Assembly (NCBI GenBank): GCA_038237805.1
Contig: JBBRYI010000005.1
Location: forward strand, 150,845-214,844
DNA from: JBBQFI01 sp038237805
Lineage (GTDB): Bacteria; Verrucomicrobiota; Verrucomicrobiia; Chthoniobacterales; UBA10450
Direction of reading: 5' to 3'
Length of the DNA stretch: 64,000 nt
Every line of letters starts with the position of its first letter. Position 1 is the stretch's first letter. The notes under the pieces were generated by a model, which was given only the letters and a program-made list of their open reading frames with translations, was not told the origin of the DNA and did no database searches. Both the position numbers and the translations under genes were made by a program. Of this stretch, positions 24,557-33,485 are shown piece by piece.

Positions 24557-26532
24557 AAAAGTTGCTGCTGCCTCTTCTGGCTTTCTGCGCGTTGAATATT
24601 CGCGCGGAATTGCCACCGCTCATTCCGCGCGAAGTTCTTTTCGGTAATCCCAAACGGTTGCATCCGGAAATCTCTCCCGATGGCAGAGCACTCGCATGGT
24701 TGGCGGCGAATAAGAGCGGTGTGCCAAACGTTTGGGTTAGCGCAATCGACGGTAGCAATGCGCGATCGGTCACGAATGAAACTCGTCGCCCGATACCGTG
24801 GTTTGAATGGAGTGGTGATTGTAAACACCTTCTCTATCTCCAGGACAATGACGGGAATGAGATCGATCATCTTTTCTCCGCCAATCTTGAAAACAAAAGC
24901 GTCCGCGATCTGACGCCATTCCCCGGAGTTCGGGCACAGAATGTTTTAACCGACCCGGAGCATCCCGACTCCGTCCTCGTCGCTCTGAACAAGCGCGATC
25001 CGCACGCTTTCGACATGCATCGTGTCAATCTCGATAGCGGCGCAATTACACTCGAAGCCACTAATCCCGGCGACGTTCTCACGTGGACGACCGACAAGGA
25101 TTTTGTCATTCGCGCCGCCACAGCATTCGATGGCAAAACAGGAAACACGATCATCCGCGTGCGCGATGCGCTCGATCAACCGTGGCGCGATCTCGTTACG
25201 ATGCCGTTCGAGCACGCGCTTTTTCAAGGGCAGGTCGTTGGCGGTTCGCTCATTGCCGGTTTCGACCCAGACAAAAAGAGTCTCATTATTCATTCCGCGT
25301 TGCACTCCGATAAGGGGCGACTCGTTAGGGCTGATTTGCAGACTGGTGAAGAACTCGGCGTCATCGCGCAAGATGCGCAATGCGATGTTGCGGACGATGA
25401 GTCCGGCGAAAAACCAAGTGTTATTATCGATCCGGTCACGCACGCCGTACAGGCGGTTGAGTTCAATTACACGGCAGGGCACTGGGTTTTTCTCGACTCA
25501 AAACTGCAAACTGATTTTGAGCGGATCGGGAAAGAAATTCCCGGGTTCCTCGATCTTATCAGTCGCGACCATGCTGATAAGAAATGGATCGTCGCTGCGC
25601 AGCGTACCGATGCGCCCGGTTTCTATTATCTTTTCGATCGGGATAAGAAAAAGCTGACCCGACTGTTTTTAGAAGACTCCGCGCTACGGCGTTTCACCTT
25701 AGCGCCGAAGAAGACCGTTATAATTAAGGCGCGCGATGGATTGCAGCTCGTTAGCTATCTGTCGGTACCGCCCGGCGTCGAACTAAAGAATCTTCCGCTC
25801 GTTCTGCTGGTGCATGGTGGACCGTGGTTTCGCGATCTCGACAATTACGATCAGGAAGTGCAGCTGCTTGCGAATCGCGGCTACGCTGTCCTCCAGGTGA
25901 ACTATCGCGGTTCCGTTGGTTTCGGAATCGATTTCCTTAATGCCGGAACTCACCAATGGGGACTCGGCACGCAGGAGGATCTTTATGACGCGGCGCAATG
26001 GGCGATCGACCAACACATCGCCGATCCGAAACGCATCGCTTCGATGGGTTGGTCGGGTGGCGGCTTTGCCACATTGCGCGCGCTCGAAATGCGTCCCGAT
26101 CTTTTTGCGTGCGGTGTTGATGGTGTCGGACCGGGAGATATCGCAACGCTCTTTCGTTCTTTCCCCGGTTACTGGTCGAACATCACTGCGCGTTGGCGGC
26201 GTCGCGCGGGTGATGCGGATCATGATGCAGAATGGAATCGCAAAATCTCGCCGCTCTATCATGTCGATGCCATCCGTGCGCCGCTTCTCATTGGACAGGG
26301 AAAAAACGATCCGCGCGTGACGATCGCGAATACCGAAACAATGGTCGCCGCGTTGCGAAAAGCGAAACGAGAAGTGACCTACGTTGTCTATCCTGACGAA
26401 GGTCACGGCTTCCAACGGTTCGAAAATAATCTCGACTTCTACGGGCGCGTTGAAGAATTCCTGGCGAAACATCTGGGAGGGCGCGCCGAACCGTGGAAGA
26501 AAATTGCTGGCTCGACGACGGAGGTACGATGA
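24553..26532 (+). CDS. S9-family prolyl oligopeptidase-like peptidase, exported
   Basis: A 659-residue protein from the ATG at 24553, which overlaps the upstream stop (ATGA). A signal peptide covers residues 1-18 (MKKLLLPLLAFCALNIRA). A beta-propeller domain follows (about 25-390; HPEISPDG). The C-terminal alpha/beta hydrolase domain has the nucleophile Ser501 in GWSGGG, Asp586 in KNDPRV and His618 in DEGHGF, a complete catalytic triad. It would cleave short peptides in the periplasm. It heads a run of three peptidase genes, with the M20 gene overlapping it by four bases. An upstream in-frame extension to 24403 overlaps the neighbour and is not used. Confidence 0.93.
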   Translation: MKKLLLPLLAFCALNIRAELPPLIPREVLFGNPKRLHPEISPDGRALAWLAANKSGVPNVWVSAIDGSNARSVTNETRRPIPWFEWSGDCKHLLYLQDNDGNEIDHLFSANLENKSVRDLTPFPGVRAQNVLTDPEHPDSVLVALNKRDPHAFDMHRVNLDSGAITLEATNPGDVLTWTTDKDFVIRAATAFDGKTGNTIIRVRDALDQPWRDLVTMPFEHALFQGQVVGGSLIAGFDPDKKSLIIHSALHSDKGRLVRADLQTGEELGVIAQDAQCDVADDESGEKPSVIIDPVTHAVQAVEFNYTAGHWVFLDSKLQTDFERIGKEIPGFLDLISRDHADKKWIVAAQRTDAPGFYYLFDRDKKKLTRLFLEDSALRRFTLAPKKTVIIKARDGLQLVSYLSVPPGVELKNLPLVLLVHGGPWFRDLDNYDQEVQLLANRGYAVLQVNYRGSVGFGIDFLNAGTHQWGLGTQEDLYDAAQWAIDQHIADPKRIASMGWSGGGFATLRALEMRPDLFACGVDGVGPGDIATLFRSFPGYWSNITARWRRRAGDADHDAEWNRKISPLYHVDAIRAPLLIGQGKNDPRVTIANTETMVAALRKAKREVTYVVYPDEGHGFQRFENNLDFYGRVEEFLAKHLGGRAEPWKKIAGSTTEVR

Positions 26533-28148
26533 GGCTTACGCATAATGTCATCCCGAGCAGAGCGAGGGACCTCACAAAAGTTCTCTCAATGATCGCGAGA
26601 TTCTTCGCTGCGCTCAGAATGACAAGCGCCTTGGTGCGACGGCGCGCGATCGCTTCGCTTCTTCTATCCGTATTTGCGAACGTCGCTGCCGCCGATCCGA
26701 GTATAGTCGCAAAACAAACCCGCGACTGGCGCCAAAAACACGAAAGAGAAATTCTCGCGGAGTTTTCCGATCTGCTCGCGATTCCAAATCTGGCGAGCGA
26801 CACACCAAACATTCAGCGAAACGCAGATGCCATTCGCGCGCTGTTCGGAAAGCGCGGCCTAACGACTCAACTTCTCGCGCACGAAGGCGCACCGCCGATT
26901 GTTGTGGCCGATCTGATCGCACCGGACGCCAAGCGTACAATTGCTTTCTATGCGCATTACGATGGGCAACCGGTCGATCCGGCGCGTTGGAAAAGCGATC
27001 CATGGAAACCGGTTATGCGCGATCGGACCGGCAATGACATCGATTGGCAAAACGCTAACGCGGTCGACCCGGAATGGCGACTTTACGCCCGTTCTGCCGG
27101 CGACGATAAGGCGCCAATAATCGCGATGACTGCTGCCATCGACGCGCTGCGATCTGTAAACGTAAAACCAGTAGCGAACATCCGCCTTGTTTTTGAGGGA
27201 GAAGAGGAAGCGGGCTCGCCCCATCTCGCCTCTTATCTTGCAGAAAATTCGAAACTCCTGCATCCCGATACCTGGATTCTATGCGACGGACCGGTGCATC
27301 AAAGCCGGCGGATGGAACTCTCCTTCGGTGCGCGCGGCACGATCGATTTGGAACTCACGGTCTACGGCCCTGTAAAAGGGCTTCACGACGGTCACTATGG
27401 CAATTGGGTTCCGAATCCGGTCGTTAGGCTGACGCATCTGATCGATTCCATGCGTGACGAAAATGGACGCATCCTGATTAAGGATTTCTACAAGGACGTG
27501 AAACCACCAACGACTGCGGAGCGAACTGCTCTGGCAAAGATTCCGAACGTTGAATCAGATTTGCGCCGCGAATTTCAAATCAATGCAACGGAAGGCGCTG
27601 GCAAACCGCTCAACGAGCTGTTGATGCTTCCGGCGTTGAACGTCCGTGGCATTCAGGCCGGTCACATCGGGGAACAGGCGTCGAATACAATTCAAACCGA
27701 AGCGAGCGCGTCCATCGACTTCCGGCTCGTCCCGTCCGAAACACCAGACTCTGTCAAGCCGCTGGTCGAGCATCACATCCAAGAACAGGGTTACAAAATT
27801 GTTCGCGAAACACCCGATTCAGCGACGCGGCTTGCGCATGCGAAGATTGTCAAAGTGAAGTGGGGCGCCGGTTATCCACCGGCGCGGACCGCTCTCGATC
27901 TCCCATTCTCACGCGAAGTCGCAACCATCATGACCGCAACTGGTCACGATCCTGTGCGGCTGCCAACGGTCGGCGGGAGCATCCCGATGTATTTGTTTCA
28001 GCAGCCTAACGAGACGCCGGTAATTGGCCTGCCCATCGCCAATCACGATGACAACCAACATGCCGCCGACGAAAACCTGCGGCTGCAAAATCTTTGGGAC
28101 GGAATTGAAATTTATGCTGCACTCTTCGTCGGCTTAGCCGGACAGTAG
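26529..28148 (+). CDS. M20-family zinc metallopeptidase, exported, repeat-derived N-terminus
   Basis: A 539-residue protein if it starts at the ATG overlapping the S9 stop. Zinc and catalytic residues typical of M20 are present: His143 and Asp145 in AHYDGQPVD, the catalytic Glu region EGEEEAG (223-229), a dimerisation domain and a late histidine. Residues 7-32 (VIPSRARDLTK and onwards) are encoded by a palindromic repeat element (26547-26623). A normal signal peptide (MTSALVRRRAIASLLLSV, cut near VAAA) begins at the ATG at 26619, inside the end of that element. So the working start may be 26619, with the ATG donated by the repeat. Likely a dipeptidase or carboxypeptidase of the M20 type. Confidence 0.9.
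   Translation: MRLTHNVIPSRARDLTKVLSMIARFFAALRMTSALVRRRAIASLLLSVFANVAAADPSIVAKQTRDWRQKHEREILAEFSDLLAIPNLASDTPNIQRNADAIRALFGKRGLTTQLLAHEGAPPIVVADLIAPDAKRTIAFYAHYDGQPVDPARWKSDPWKPVMRDRTGNDIDWQNANAVDPEWRLYARSAGDDKAPIIAMTAAIDALRSVNVKPVANIRLVFEGEEEAGSPHLASYLAENSKLLHPDTWILCDGPVHQSRRMELSFGARGTIDLELTVYGPVKGLHDGHYGNWVPNPVVRLTHLIDSMRDENGRILIKDFYKDVKPPTTAERTALAKIPNVESDLRREFQINATEGAGKPLNELLMLPALNVRGIQAGHIGEQASNTIQTEASASIDFRLVPSETPDSVKPLVEHHIQEQGYKIVRETPDSATRLAHAKIVKVKWGAGYPPARTALDLPFSREVATIMTATGHDPVRLPTVGGSIPMYLFQQPNETPVIGLPIANHDDNQHAADENLRLQNLWDGIEIYAALFVGLAGQ
26547..26623. repeat. Dispersed palindromic repeat (GTCATCCCGAGC type), copy 2
   Basis: Same family as 24054-24133, with ends GTCATCCCGAGC and GCTCAGAATGAC. 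It lies inside the 5' end of the M20 peptidase frame and keeps that frame open throughout. Confidence 0.85.
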
Positions 28149-28152
28149 GACG

Positions 28153-30348
28153 CTATTTCCTGGGTTCCGGTGCCGGCGCTTCTGCATGCGTTTTCGGATC
28201 GGAAGTTTGGTTGAGTCCTCGCCGCTCCAGCAGCGGCTCGATGTAAGGATCTCGTCCCGTAAAATCGTGGAAAAGTTGCATGGCATCGACGCTGCCGCCG
28301 CGAGAAAGCAACGTCTTGCGAAAATGATCGCCATTTCCCCGCTTCAGTCCGCCATGTTCCTTCATCCATTCCACACTGTCGGCATCGAGTTCCTCACTCC
28401 AGATATAGGAGTAATAACCAGCGGAATAACCGCCGGCGAAAGCATGCGAGAAATATGTCGTGCGATAACGCGGCGGTACCGTCGGCAAATCGACGCCTGC
28501 CTTTTTTAGTGCCTCTGCTTCAAAGGCGAGACAGTCGTTAGGCACTTGCTCCGGCTTCAATTGGTGCCATGCCTGATCGAGCAATGTGGCCGACAAATAC
28601 TCCGTGGTTTTGAATCCTTGATTAAATTTTTCCGCCGCCTCGACCTTGTCGAGCAACTCCTGCGGCATCGGCTCCCCCGTCTTGTAGTGCTTCGCGTAAT
28701 TCCTCAAGACTTCAGGCCACGCCATCCACATCTCATTCACTTGCGAAGGATACTCGACAAAATCGCGCGGCACGCTCGTTCCCGTGAAGCGTGGATATTT
28801 CACGCTTGAAAACATTCCGTGCAACGCGTGACCAAACTCGTGAAACATGGTGCGCACCTCATCATAGGTCAGCAAAGTCGGCTGACGTTTTTCCGGTTTG
28901 GGAATGTTGAGATGATTCGCCACCACCGGCTTGAAGCCCAGCAACTCGCTTTGCTCGACGTAGGAATTCATCCAGGCGCCGCCGCGCTTTGAAGGTCGCG
29001 CATAATAATCGGCCAGAAAAATCGCAAGCGGTTTCCCGTCGGCATCGGAGACTTCGAAGACGCGCACGTCCGGTTGATACACGGGCAGATCGTGGCGTTC
29101 TTTGAAGGTGATCCCGTAGAGTTTTGTCGCGGCGAAAAAAACGCCATCGCGCAAAACGTGATTTAATTCGTAGTAGGGACGGATCTGCGATTCGTCGAAC
29201 GCATAACGAGCCTGCCGAACCTTCTCGGAATAAAATGGCCAATCCCAGGAAGCGAGTTGGAAGCCGCCGTTTTCCTGATCGATCACTTTTTGCATCTCCG
29301 CTTCTTCACGATGCGCATTCGCAACGGACGGCGGCGCGAGCTGGCTCAAAAGTTTGTTTACCGTCTCGACGTTCTTCGCGGTCTGGTCTTCCAACTGATA
29401 AGCGGCGTGGCTTGCATAGCCGAGTAACGCCGCGCGTTCCGCTCGCAATTTCACCGTTCGAAGAACGGCATCGCGTGTGTCCCATTCGTTGCCGCGAGTG
29501 TTGCGTCCGAGCGACGTTTGCATGATTCGTTCCCGCAACGCGCGGTTTTTCAAAAAAGTAAGCGCCGGTTGTCCGGTGGTGTTTTGCAAAGGGAAAACGA
29601 ATTTCCCTTCCTTCTTTTCCGCTGTCGCTGCCACCACGGCTGCTGCGATGTCACTCTCTGAAAGCCCGTCGAGATCCGCGCGATTATCGACCACGATCGA
29701 TAATGCGTTCTTCTCCTTCAAAACATCCTGCTCAAACTTCGTCTGCAAATCAGCCAGTTCGGTATTGATGCCTTTGAGTTTGGTTTTGTCTGCTTCGGAA
29801 AGCTTCGCGCCCGCGCGCACGAAATCTTTGTAATAACGTTCGATCAACCATTTCGATTCCGGATCGAGATTAAGCTTGTCGCGATCATCGTAAAGCCCCT
29901 GTACACGGGCAAAGAGCGCGCTGTTCAAATGAATCGCATCGTGATGCGCCGCGAGTTTCGGCGACATCTGCTTATCGATTTCCTGCATCGCCGGATTCGT
30001 GTTGCAGGAATTGAGATTTGAAAAAATGCGATCGACGCGCCCAAGCAAATCTCCCGAGCGTTCCATCGCCACGATCGTATTTTCAAAAGTTGGCTTCTCC
30101 GGATTGACTGCGATTTTTTCGATCTCCTTCAGTTCGTCGGCCATTCCTTGTTCGTAGGCCGGAGTGAAATGCTCGTTCTTGATTTTATCAAAAGGCGGAA
30201 CGTGATAAGGCAACGTGCTCTCGGTCAGCAAAGGATTTGCGGTCATTGATCTTTTGGTTTGCGAAACTGCTTCAGACTTTTCCGCTGCAAAAAGCGAGCC
30301 GACAAGAAATGAAACAACAAGAGTGAGAAGGACAGATGATTTTCGCAT
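28153..30348 (-). CDS. M3-family oligopeptidase / peptidyl-dipeptidase, exported
   Basis: A 731-residue protein with a signal peptide (1-22, LLTLVVSFLVGSLFA). The M3 zinc motif HEFGH is at 503-507 (TMFHEFGHALHGMFS), with the downstream Glu region typical of thimet oligopeptidase/Dcp enzymes. Length and order fit Dcp (dipeptidyl carboxypeptidase). The tail is short and rich in Pro, Ala and Glu. The gene converges on the M20 peptidase with only four bases between stops. It probably trims peptides in the periplasm, complementing the S9 and M20 enzymes. Confidence 0.93.
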   Translation of the reverse strand: MRKSSVLLTLVVSFLVGSLFAAEKSEAVSQTKRSMTANPLLTESTLPYHVPPFDKIKNEHFTPAYEQGMADELKEIEKIAVNPEKPTFENTIVAMERSGDLLGRVDRIFSNLNSCNTNPAMQEIDKQMSPKLAAHHDAIHLNSALFARVQGLYDDRDKLNLDPESKWLIERYYKDFVRAGAKLSEADKTKLKGINTELADLQTKFEQDVLKEKNALSIVVDNRADLDGLSESDIAAAVVAATAEKKEGKFVFPLQNTTGQPALTFLKNRALRERIMQTSLGRNTRGNEWDTRDAVLRTVKLRAERAALLGYASHAAYQLEDQTAKNVETVNKLLSQLAPPSVANAHREEAEMQKVIDQENGGFQLASWDWPFYSEKVRQARYAFDESQIRPYYELNHVLRDGVFFAATKLYGITFKERHDLPVYQPDVRVFEVSDADGKPLAIFLADYYARPSKRGGAWMNSYVEQSELLGFKPVVANHLNIPKPEKRQPTLLTYDEVRTMFHEFGHALHGMFSSVKYPRFTGTSVPRDFVEYPSQVNEMWMAWPEVLRNYAKHYKTGEPMPQELLDKVEAAEKFNQGFKTTEYLSATLLDQAWHQLKPEQVPNDCLAFEAEALKKAGVDLPTVPPRYRTTYFSHAFAGGYSAGYYSYIWSEELDADSVEWMKEHGGLKRGNGDHFRKTLLSRGGSVDAMQLFHDFTGRDPYIEPLLERRGLNQTSDPKTHAEAPAPEPRK

Positions 30349-30440
30349 GAAGTAAAGTTGATTTGGCTAACGCAGACGAACAAACGGAGCCAAGTTATTA
30401 CATCACCTTTTCGCTCGAGAAAGTTTTTTCCCGGCGAGGT

Positions 30441-30620
30441 TCAGACCCAGAGTCTGCGGTCAAAGGTGCGATACTGGATCGCTTCGCTCACATGCTCGGG
30501 CGCGATGTCGGCAGCAGAGCCGAGATCGGCAATCGTGCGCGAGACTTTCAAAATCCGATCGTAAGAGCGCGCGCTCAGTTCCGACATCGCGACGCGAATC
30601 AGTTCCTGGCATTCAGGTAG
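30441..30620 (-). pseudogene. comM: 3' remnant of comM/yifB (Mg-chelatase-like AAA+ protein)
   Basis: Translated on the minus strand, this stretch gives about 60 codons ending in a TGA at 30441-30443, including LSARSYDRILKVSRTIADL, IAPEHVSEAIQYRTFDRRLW and a terminal Val. That is the conserved C-terminal end of ComM/YifB proteins (normally about 500 residues). The rest of the gene, with Walker motifs and Lon-like domain, is absent: upstream the frame meets a stop and then the regulator's promoter region. ComM promotes branch migration of incoming DNA in natural transformation. It fills most of the 377-base gap between the M3 gene and the regulator. Confidence 0.8.
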
Positions 30621-30694
30621 GCTCTAAGAGCTTCCAACTTCCGCGAAGATGTCACCGTCAGCGGCTTCAGCAGTTGCAAAATACTTCTTGATTG

Positions 30695-30732
30695 TTCGCA
30701 TAAGTTGTATAATTGTTCACGACATATGCGAA
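30695..30732 (+). promoter_or_regulatory. Promoter and inverted repeat at the TrmB-like gene start
   Basis: A TATAAT hexamer (30708-30713) lies 13 bases before the ATG at 30726. Inverted copies TTCGCATA (30695-30702) and TATGCGAA (30725-30732) flank it, the right arm covering the start codon. Such a layout suits autorepression and a leaderless or nearly leaderless mRNA. No good -35 element is evident. Confidence 0.45.
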
Positions 30733-31640
30733 ATGACCTTCAGGCCAAACTCGAAAAGTTGGGTCTCTCGGCTGTGGAAGCGCAGGTCTATTTCGCGCTC
30801 GTGTGCAGCGGTGGCACCTTGGGCGCAAGCGCAGTGGCGACGGCGACGGGCGTTCCGCGGACGAACGTTTATCCAGTTCTAAAATCTCTCGTCGATAAGG
30901 GGATTGTTGAGGCCGAAGAAGGATACGGCAGCCGGTTCACAGCCGTTCGTCCGAAAGAGGCCTTGCCATCTCTGATCGTGAGAGCGCGGGAGGACCTTTT
31001 TCAAAGCGAGACTCTCGCGCGTGAGCTTGTCGAGCACCTCGAATCGCTGGCAGAGCCGCAGGAAAATAATGGAGAATCAGAAGTAATCCAGGTGCTGCGC
31101 GATCCGCGAGTTATCAACGAACGGTTCGAGCGGCTGCAGCGGGAAGCGCGGCATCAGGTCGATGGGTTCGTCAAACATCCCATTTTCGAGGCGAGCAATC
31201 TGGCAGAGCTCGAAGCTCTGCGGAGGGGCGTCCGCTACCGCTTTTTGTACGAACAAGCCGTTATCGACGCCCCGAATTACAAATCTTTGTTATCGCAGTG
31301 GATCGCCGCCGGCGAAGAAGCCCGGGTTTATCCCGGTGAGCTCCCACACAAGTTAATCATCTTCGACGGCGAATCCATCCTGCTTCCGTTGGTCACTCCG
31401 GGTCGTCCGACAAGAACGCTGTTCATTCAACATCCGCAACTGGCGACGAGCCTTGGAATGTTCTTTGAGACGTTGTGGGAGCGCGCAGAGCCAATTGTTC
31501 CTGGAAACCGCAGAACGGCAAAAATCGCCAGCGGTCATATACAGCCGAAGAGCAAAAGCAGAAAGGCGGCCTGCGCCGTGGTCGCGCCTTCAGGTAATCA
31601 CCGCCGCAATGACAAATCGCCGTCGACGATAGACATATGA
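30726..31640 (+). CDS. TrmB-like winged-helix transcriptional regulator
   Basis: About 304 residues from the ATG at 30726. An upstream TTG at 30705 is open but lies across the TATAAT box, so it is not favoured. The N-terminal winged helix (residues about 5-75: LGLSAVEAQVYFALV, GVPRTNVYPVLKSLVDKGIV) is typical of TrmB-family sugar or metabolite regulators. A PLD-like effector half follows (about 110-265). The last 45 residues are Lys/Arg/Ser-rich and look non-conserved, perhaps altered by the rearrangement next door. No ribosome-binding site is visible. The target is unknown; the inverted repeat over its own start suggests autoregulation. Confidence 0.8.
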   Translation: MRNDLQAKLEKLGLSAVEAQVYFALVCSGGTLGASAVATATGVPRTNVYPVLKSLVDKGIVEAEEGYGSRFTAVRPKEALPSLIVRAREDLFQSETLARELVEHLESLAEPQENNGESEVIQVLRDPRVINERFERLQREARHQVDGFVKHPIFEASNLAELEALRRGVRYRFLYEQAVIDAPNYKSLLSQWIAAGEEARVYPGELPHKLIIFDGESILLPLVTPGRPTRTLFIQHPQLATSLGMFFETLWERAEPIVPGNRRTAKIASGHIQPKSKSRKAACAVVAPSGNHRRNDKSPSTIDI

Positions 31641-31720
31641 AGCTCCTCAAAAACCAAACCGGAACTGCCACAACCTTAGCTGACCATCTCGACCCCAACC
31701 AAACCAAACAGAAAACTACC

Positions 31721-31900
31721 ATGAAAAAGATGACAATTGCTTTCAGAACTGGCCAGGTACTCGTAGCGCTGACCACACTTCTTGCTTCGCCGTGGCTCTT
31801 TGCCACGACGACTCCCGGCGTGACCCAGTTGGGTCAGGTGGGGCCCGACGGCAGTGGCGAACCCAGCATCGCGGTCAATCCAACGTTGCCCGACAACACA
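31721..31900 (+). pseudogene. 5' fragment of a secreted-protein gene, truncated
   Basis: From the ATG at 31721 comes a clear signal peptide (MKKMTIAFRTGQVLVALTTL, cut after LFA) and the start of a mature protein with VGPDGSGEPSIAVNPT, reminiscent of sialidase-like or BNR-repeat exported proteins. After about 31900 the frame continues only as the antisense of cvpA, to a stop at 32038, so the gene has lost all but about 60 codons. The family assignment is weak; the truncation is the firm part. Confidence 0.55.
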
Positions 31901-32292
31901 ACCAGCCAAACTGTGAACATCCCGAAAAAAATCCCGGCGACGGCGCCCGAGATTCCATACAAAAGGCGGACCGTGCCCGCAGTTTGTTGCCCCGTTCGTT
32001 TAAAGAGTATCGCACCGACTGCCGTGATGACGGTGTAAACAATCAGCGCGAGGATTGCGCCTGCTGCGACGGAGATAATGATATCTGGAACCTTAAGAAA
32101 CGGTCGCAGCAGCGGCAGCAAGATTCGCCCGCCAAAAATCGCAGTGACGTATGCGGCCACGACAGCGAGAGCGCGCACGATTTGTCGCATCACGCCGAGT
32201 CGCCAGCCGCGAACGACCTCAAAAAGAATCAGGACACAGGCAAACGAGAGGAAAATTGTTTGCCAGAGCGGCGAACCGGAAACCGCTTGCAT
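31834..32292 (-). CDS. cvpA: CvpA-family membrane protein, probably 3'-truncated
   Basis: A 152-residue protein with four membrane helices (about 11-26, 37-56, 69-95, 110-132) and the CvpA-type start (LFEVVRGWRLGVMRQIVRALAVVAAY). The ATG follows the aroC stop directly (TAG-ATG), indicating translational coupling. The last 20 or so residues (GNVGLTAMLGSPLPSGPT) are unlike CvpA proteins and are antisense to the signal-peptide fragment on the other strand. The natural C-terminus seems lost at a junction near 31900. CvpA proteins affect envelope homeostasis and colicin V production in enterobacteria; the role here is unknown. Confidence 0.75.
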   Translation of the reverse strand: MQAVSGSPLWQTIFLSFACVLILFEVVRGWRLGVMRQIVRALAVVAAYVTAIFGGRILLPLLRPFLKVPDIIISVAAGAILALIVYTVITAVGAILFKRTGQQTAGTVRLLYGISGAVAGIFFGMFTVWLVVLSGNVGLTAMLGSPLPSGPT

Positions 32293-33381
32293 CTACTTTA
32301 TGGTTCCGATCGCGCGCTGACGCAAAGCGTGATCACACAGGACGAGAGCCGCCATCGCCTCTACCATCGGAACGGCGCGCGGGAGAACGCAAGGATCATG
32401 GCGGCCGCGCGCGGAGAGTGTGGTTTCTTCGCTCGCGGCCGTGACAGTTTTTTGCTCGCGCGCAATTGTCGCGGTCGGCTTGAACGCCACGCGAAAGACG
32501 ATGTCTTCGCCATTATTGATCCCGCCTTGCACTCCGCCAGAGTTGTTTGTCGTCGTCCGAATTTTTCCCTCACGCATTTCGAATGGATCGTTGTGTTCAG
32601 ATCCTTTCATTCGAGTTGCAGCAAAACCCGAACCGATCTCGAAACCTTTTGTCGCGGGGAGACTTAACATCGCCTTGGCCAAATCGGCTTCGAGCTTGTC
32701 GAAAACGGGCTCGCCCAATCCGGCCGGAACCTGCCTGACGACGCATTCAATTACGCCGCCTAACGAATCGCCCGCTGTGCGCGTCTTCTCAATCAGTTCG
32801 ATCATTGTCTTCGCCGCCTTCGCGTCCGGACAGCGCACGACGTTCTGCTCGACGTCTTCGAGCTTTACCGCAGCGCGATCGATAGTCGCGGCGATTTCGT
32901 GAATTTTTGTGACATACGTGACGATCTCGAAGTTCGCATAGAGTGTTCGCAAAACTTTCTTTGCGATCGCGCCCGCTGCGACACGACCGATCGTCTCGCG
33001 AGCGGAAGCGCGACCGCCGCCCTGCCAGTTTCGAATTCCATATTTGGCTTCGTAAGTGAAATCGGCGTGTGATGGGCGAAACGTCGACTGCATCTGCGCG
33101 TAATCTTCCGGCCGCGCGTCCTTGTTCATGACGAGGACAGAAATCGGCGTGCCTAACGAGCGGCCTTCGAAAACTCCTGAGAGAATTTGACAACGATCTT
33201 CTTCGTCGCGTTGTGAAACGATTGCGCTTTGACCGGGGCGGCGACGATCGAGATCGCGCTGGATATCAGTTTCGCTTAGTTCGATGCGTGGCGGACAGCC
33301 ATCAATTACGGCACCGACACCGCCGCCATGGGATTCGCCCCAGGTCGTGACACGAAAGAGTTGTCCGAATGTATTTCCCAT
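32293..33381 (-). CDS. aroC: Chorismate synthase
   Basis: A 362-residue enzyme from the ATG at 33381 (MGNTFGQLFRVTTWGESHG). Family signatures are intact: the N-terminal GESHGGGVGAVIDG, the central RPSHADFTYEAKYGIRNWQGGGRASARET, and the C-terminal NNSGGVQGGINNGEDI region. It converts EPSP to chorismate using reduced FMN, the last step of the shikimate pathway, in the cytoplasm. The stop abuts the cvpA start. A palindromic element (33417-33479) lies just upstream. Motif copies at 32759 and 33152. Confidence 0.97.
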   Translation of the reverse strand: MGNTFGQLFRVTTWGESHGGGVGAVIDGCPPRIELSETDIQRDLDRRRPGQSAIVSQRDEEDRCQILSGVFEGRSLGTPISVLVMNKDARPEDYAQMQSTFRPSHADFTYEAKYGIRNWQGGGRASARETIGRVAAGAIAKKVLRTLYANFEIVTYVTKIHEIAATIDRAAVKLEDVEQNVVRCPDAKAAKTMIELIEKTRTAGDSLGGVIECVVRQVPAGLGEPVFDKLEADLAKAMLSLPATKGFEIGSGFAATRMKGSEHNDPFEMREGKIRTTTNNSGGVQGGINNGEDIVFRVAFKPTATIAREQKTVTAASEETTLSARGRHDPCVLPRAVPMVEAMAALVLCDHALRQRAIGTIK

Positions 33382-33416
33382 CGCGCGCAAACTGTAAGTC
33401 GGCCGAGGCCATTGAC

Positions 33417-33479
33417 AATGTGGGAGCGGCCTTACTGCCGCGACGACTCGGGACGGGGCGCTGAGGCCCCTCCCACATT
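33417..33479. repeat. Palindromic repeat between metB-like gene and aroC
   Basis: Perfect 10-base ends AATGTGGGAG and CTCCCACATT enclose further partial symmetry (AGCGGCCT with AGGCCCCT). It sits six bases beyond the stop of the upstream gene (33486), so it may also act as a terminator. Confidence 0.75.
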
Positions 33480-33485
33480 TAGATC

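Noticed and set aside
30349..30725. tRNA or small RNA in the largest gene-free gap
   Set aside because: No cloverleaf or T-loop sequence was seen; the gap is explained by the comM remnant and the regulator's promoter.
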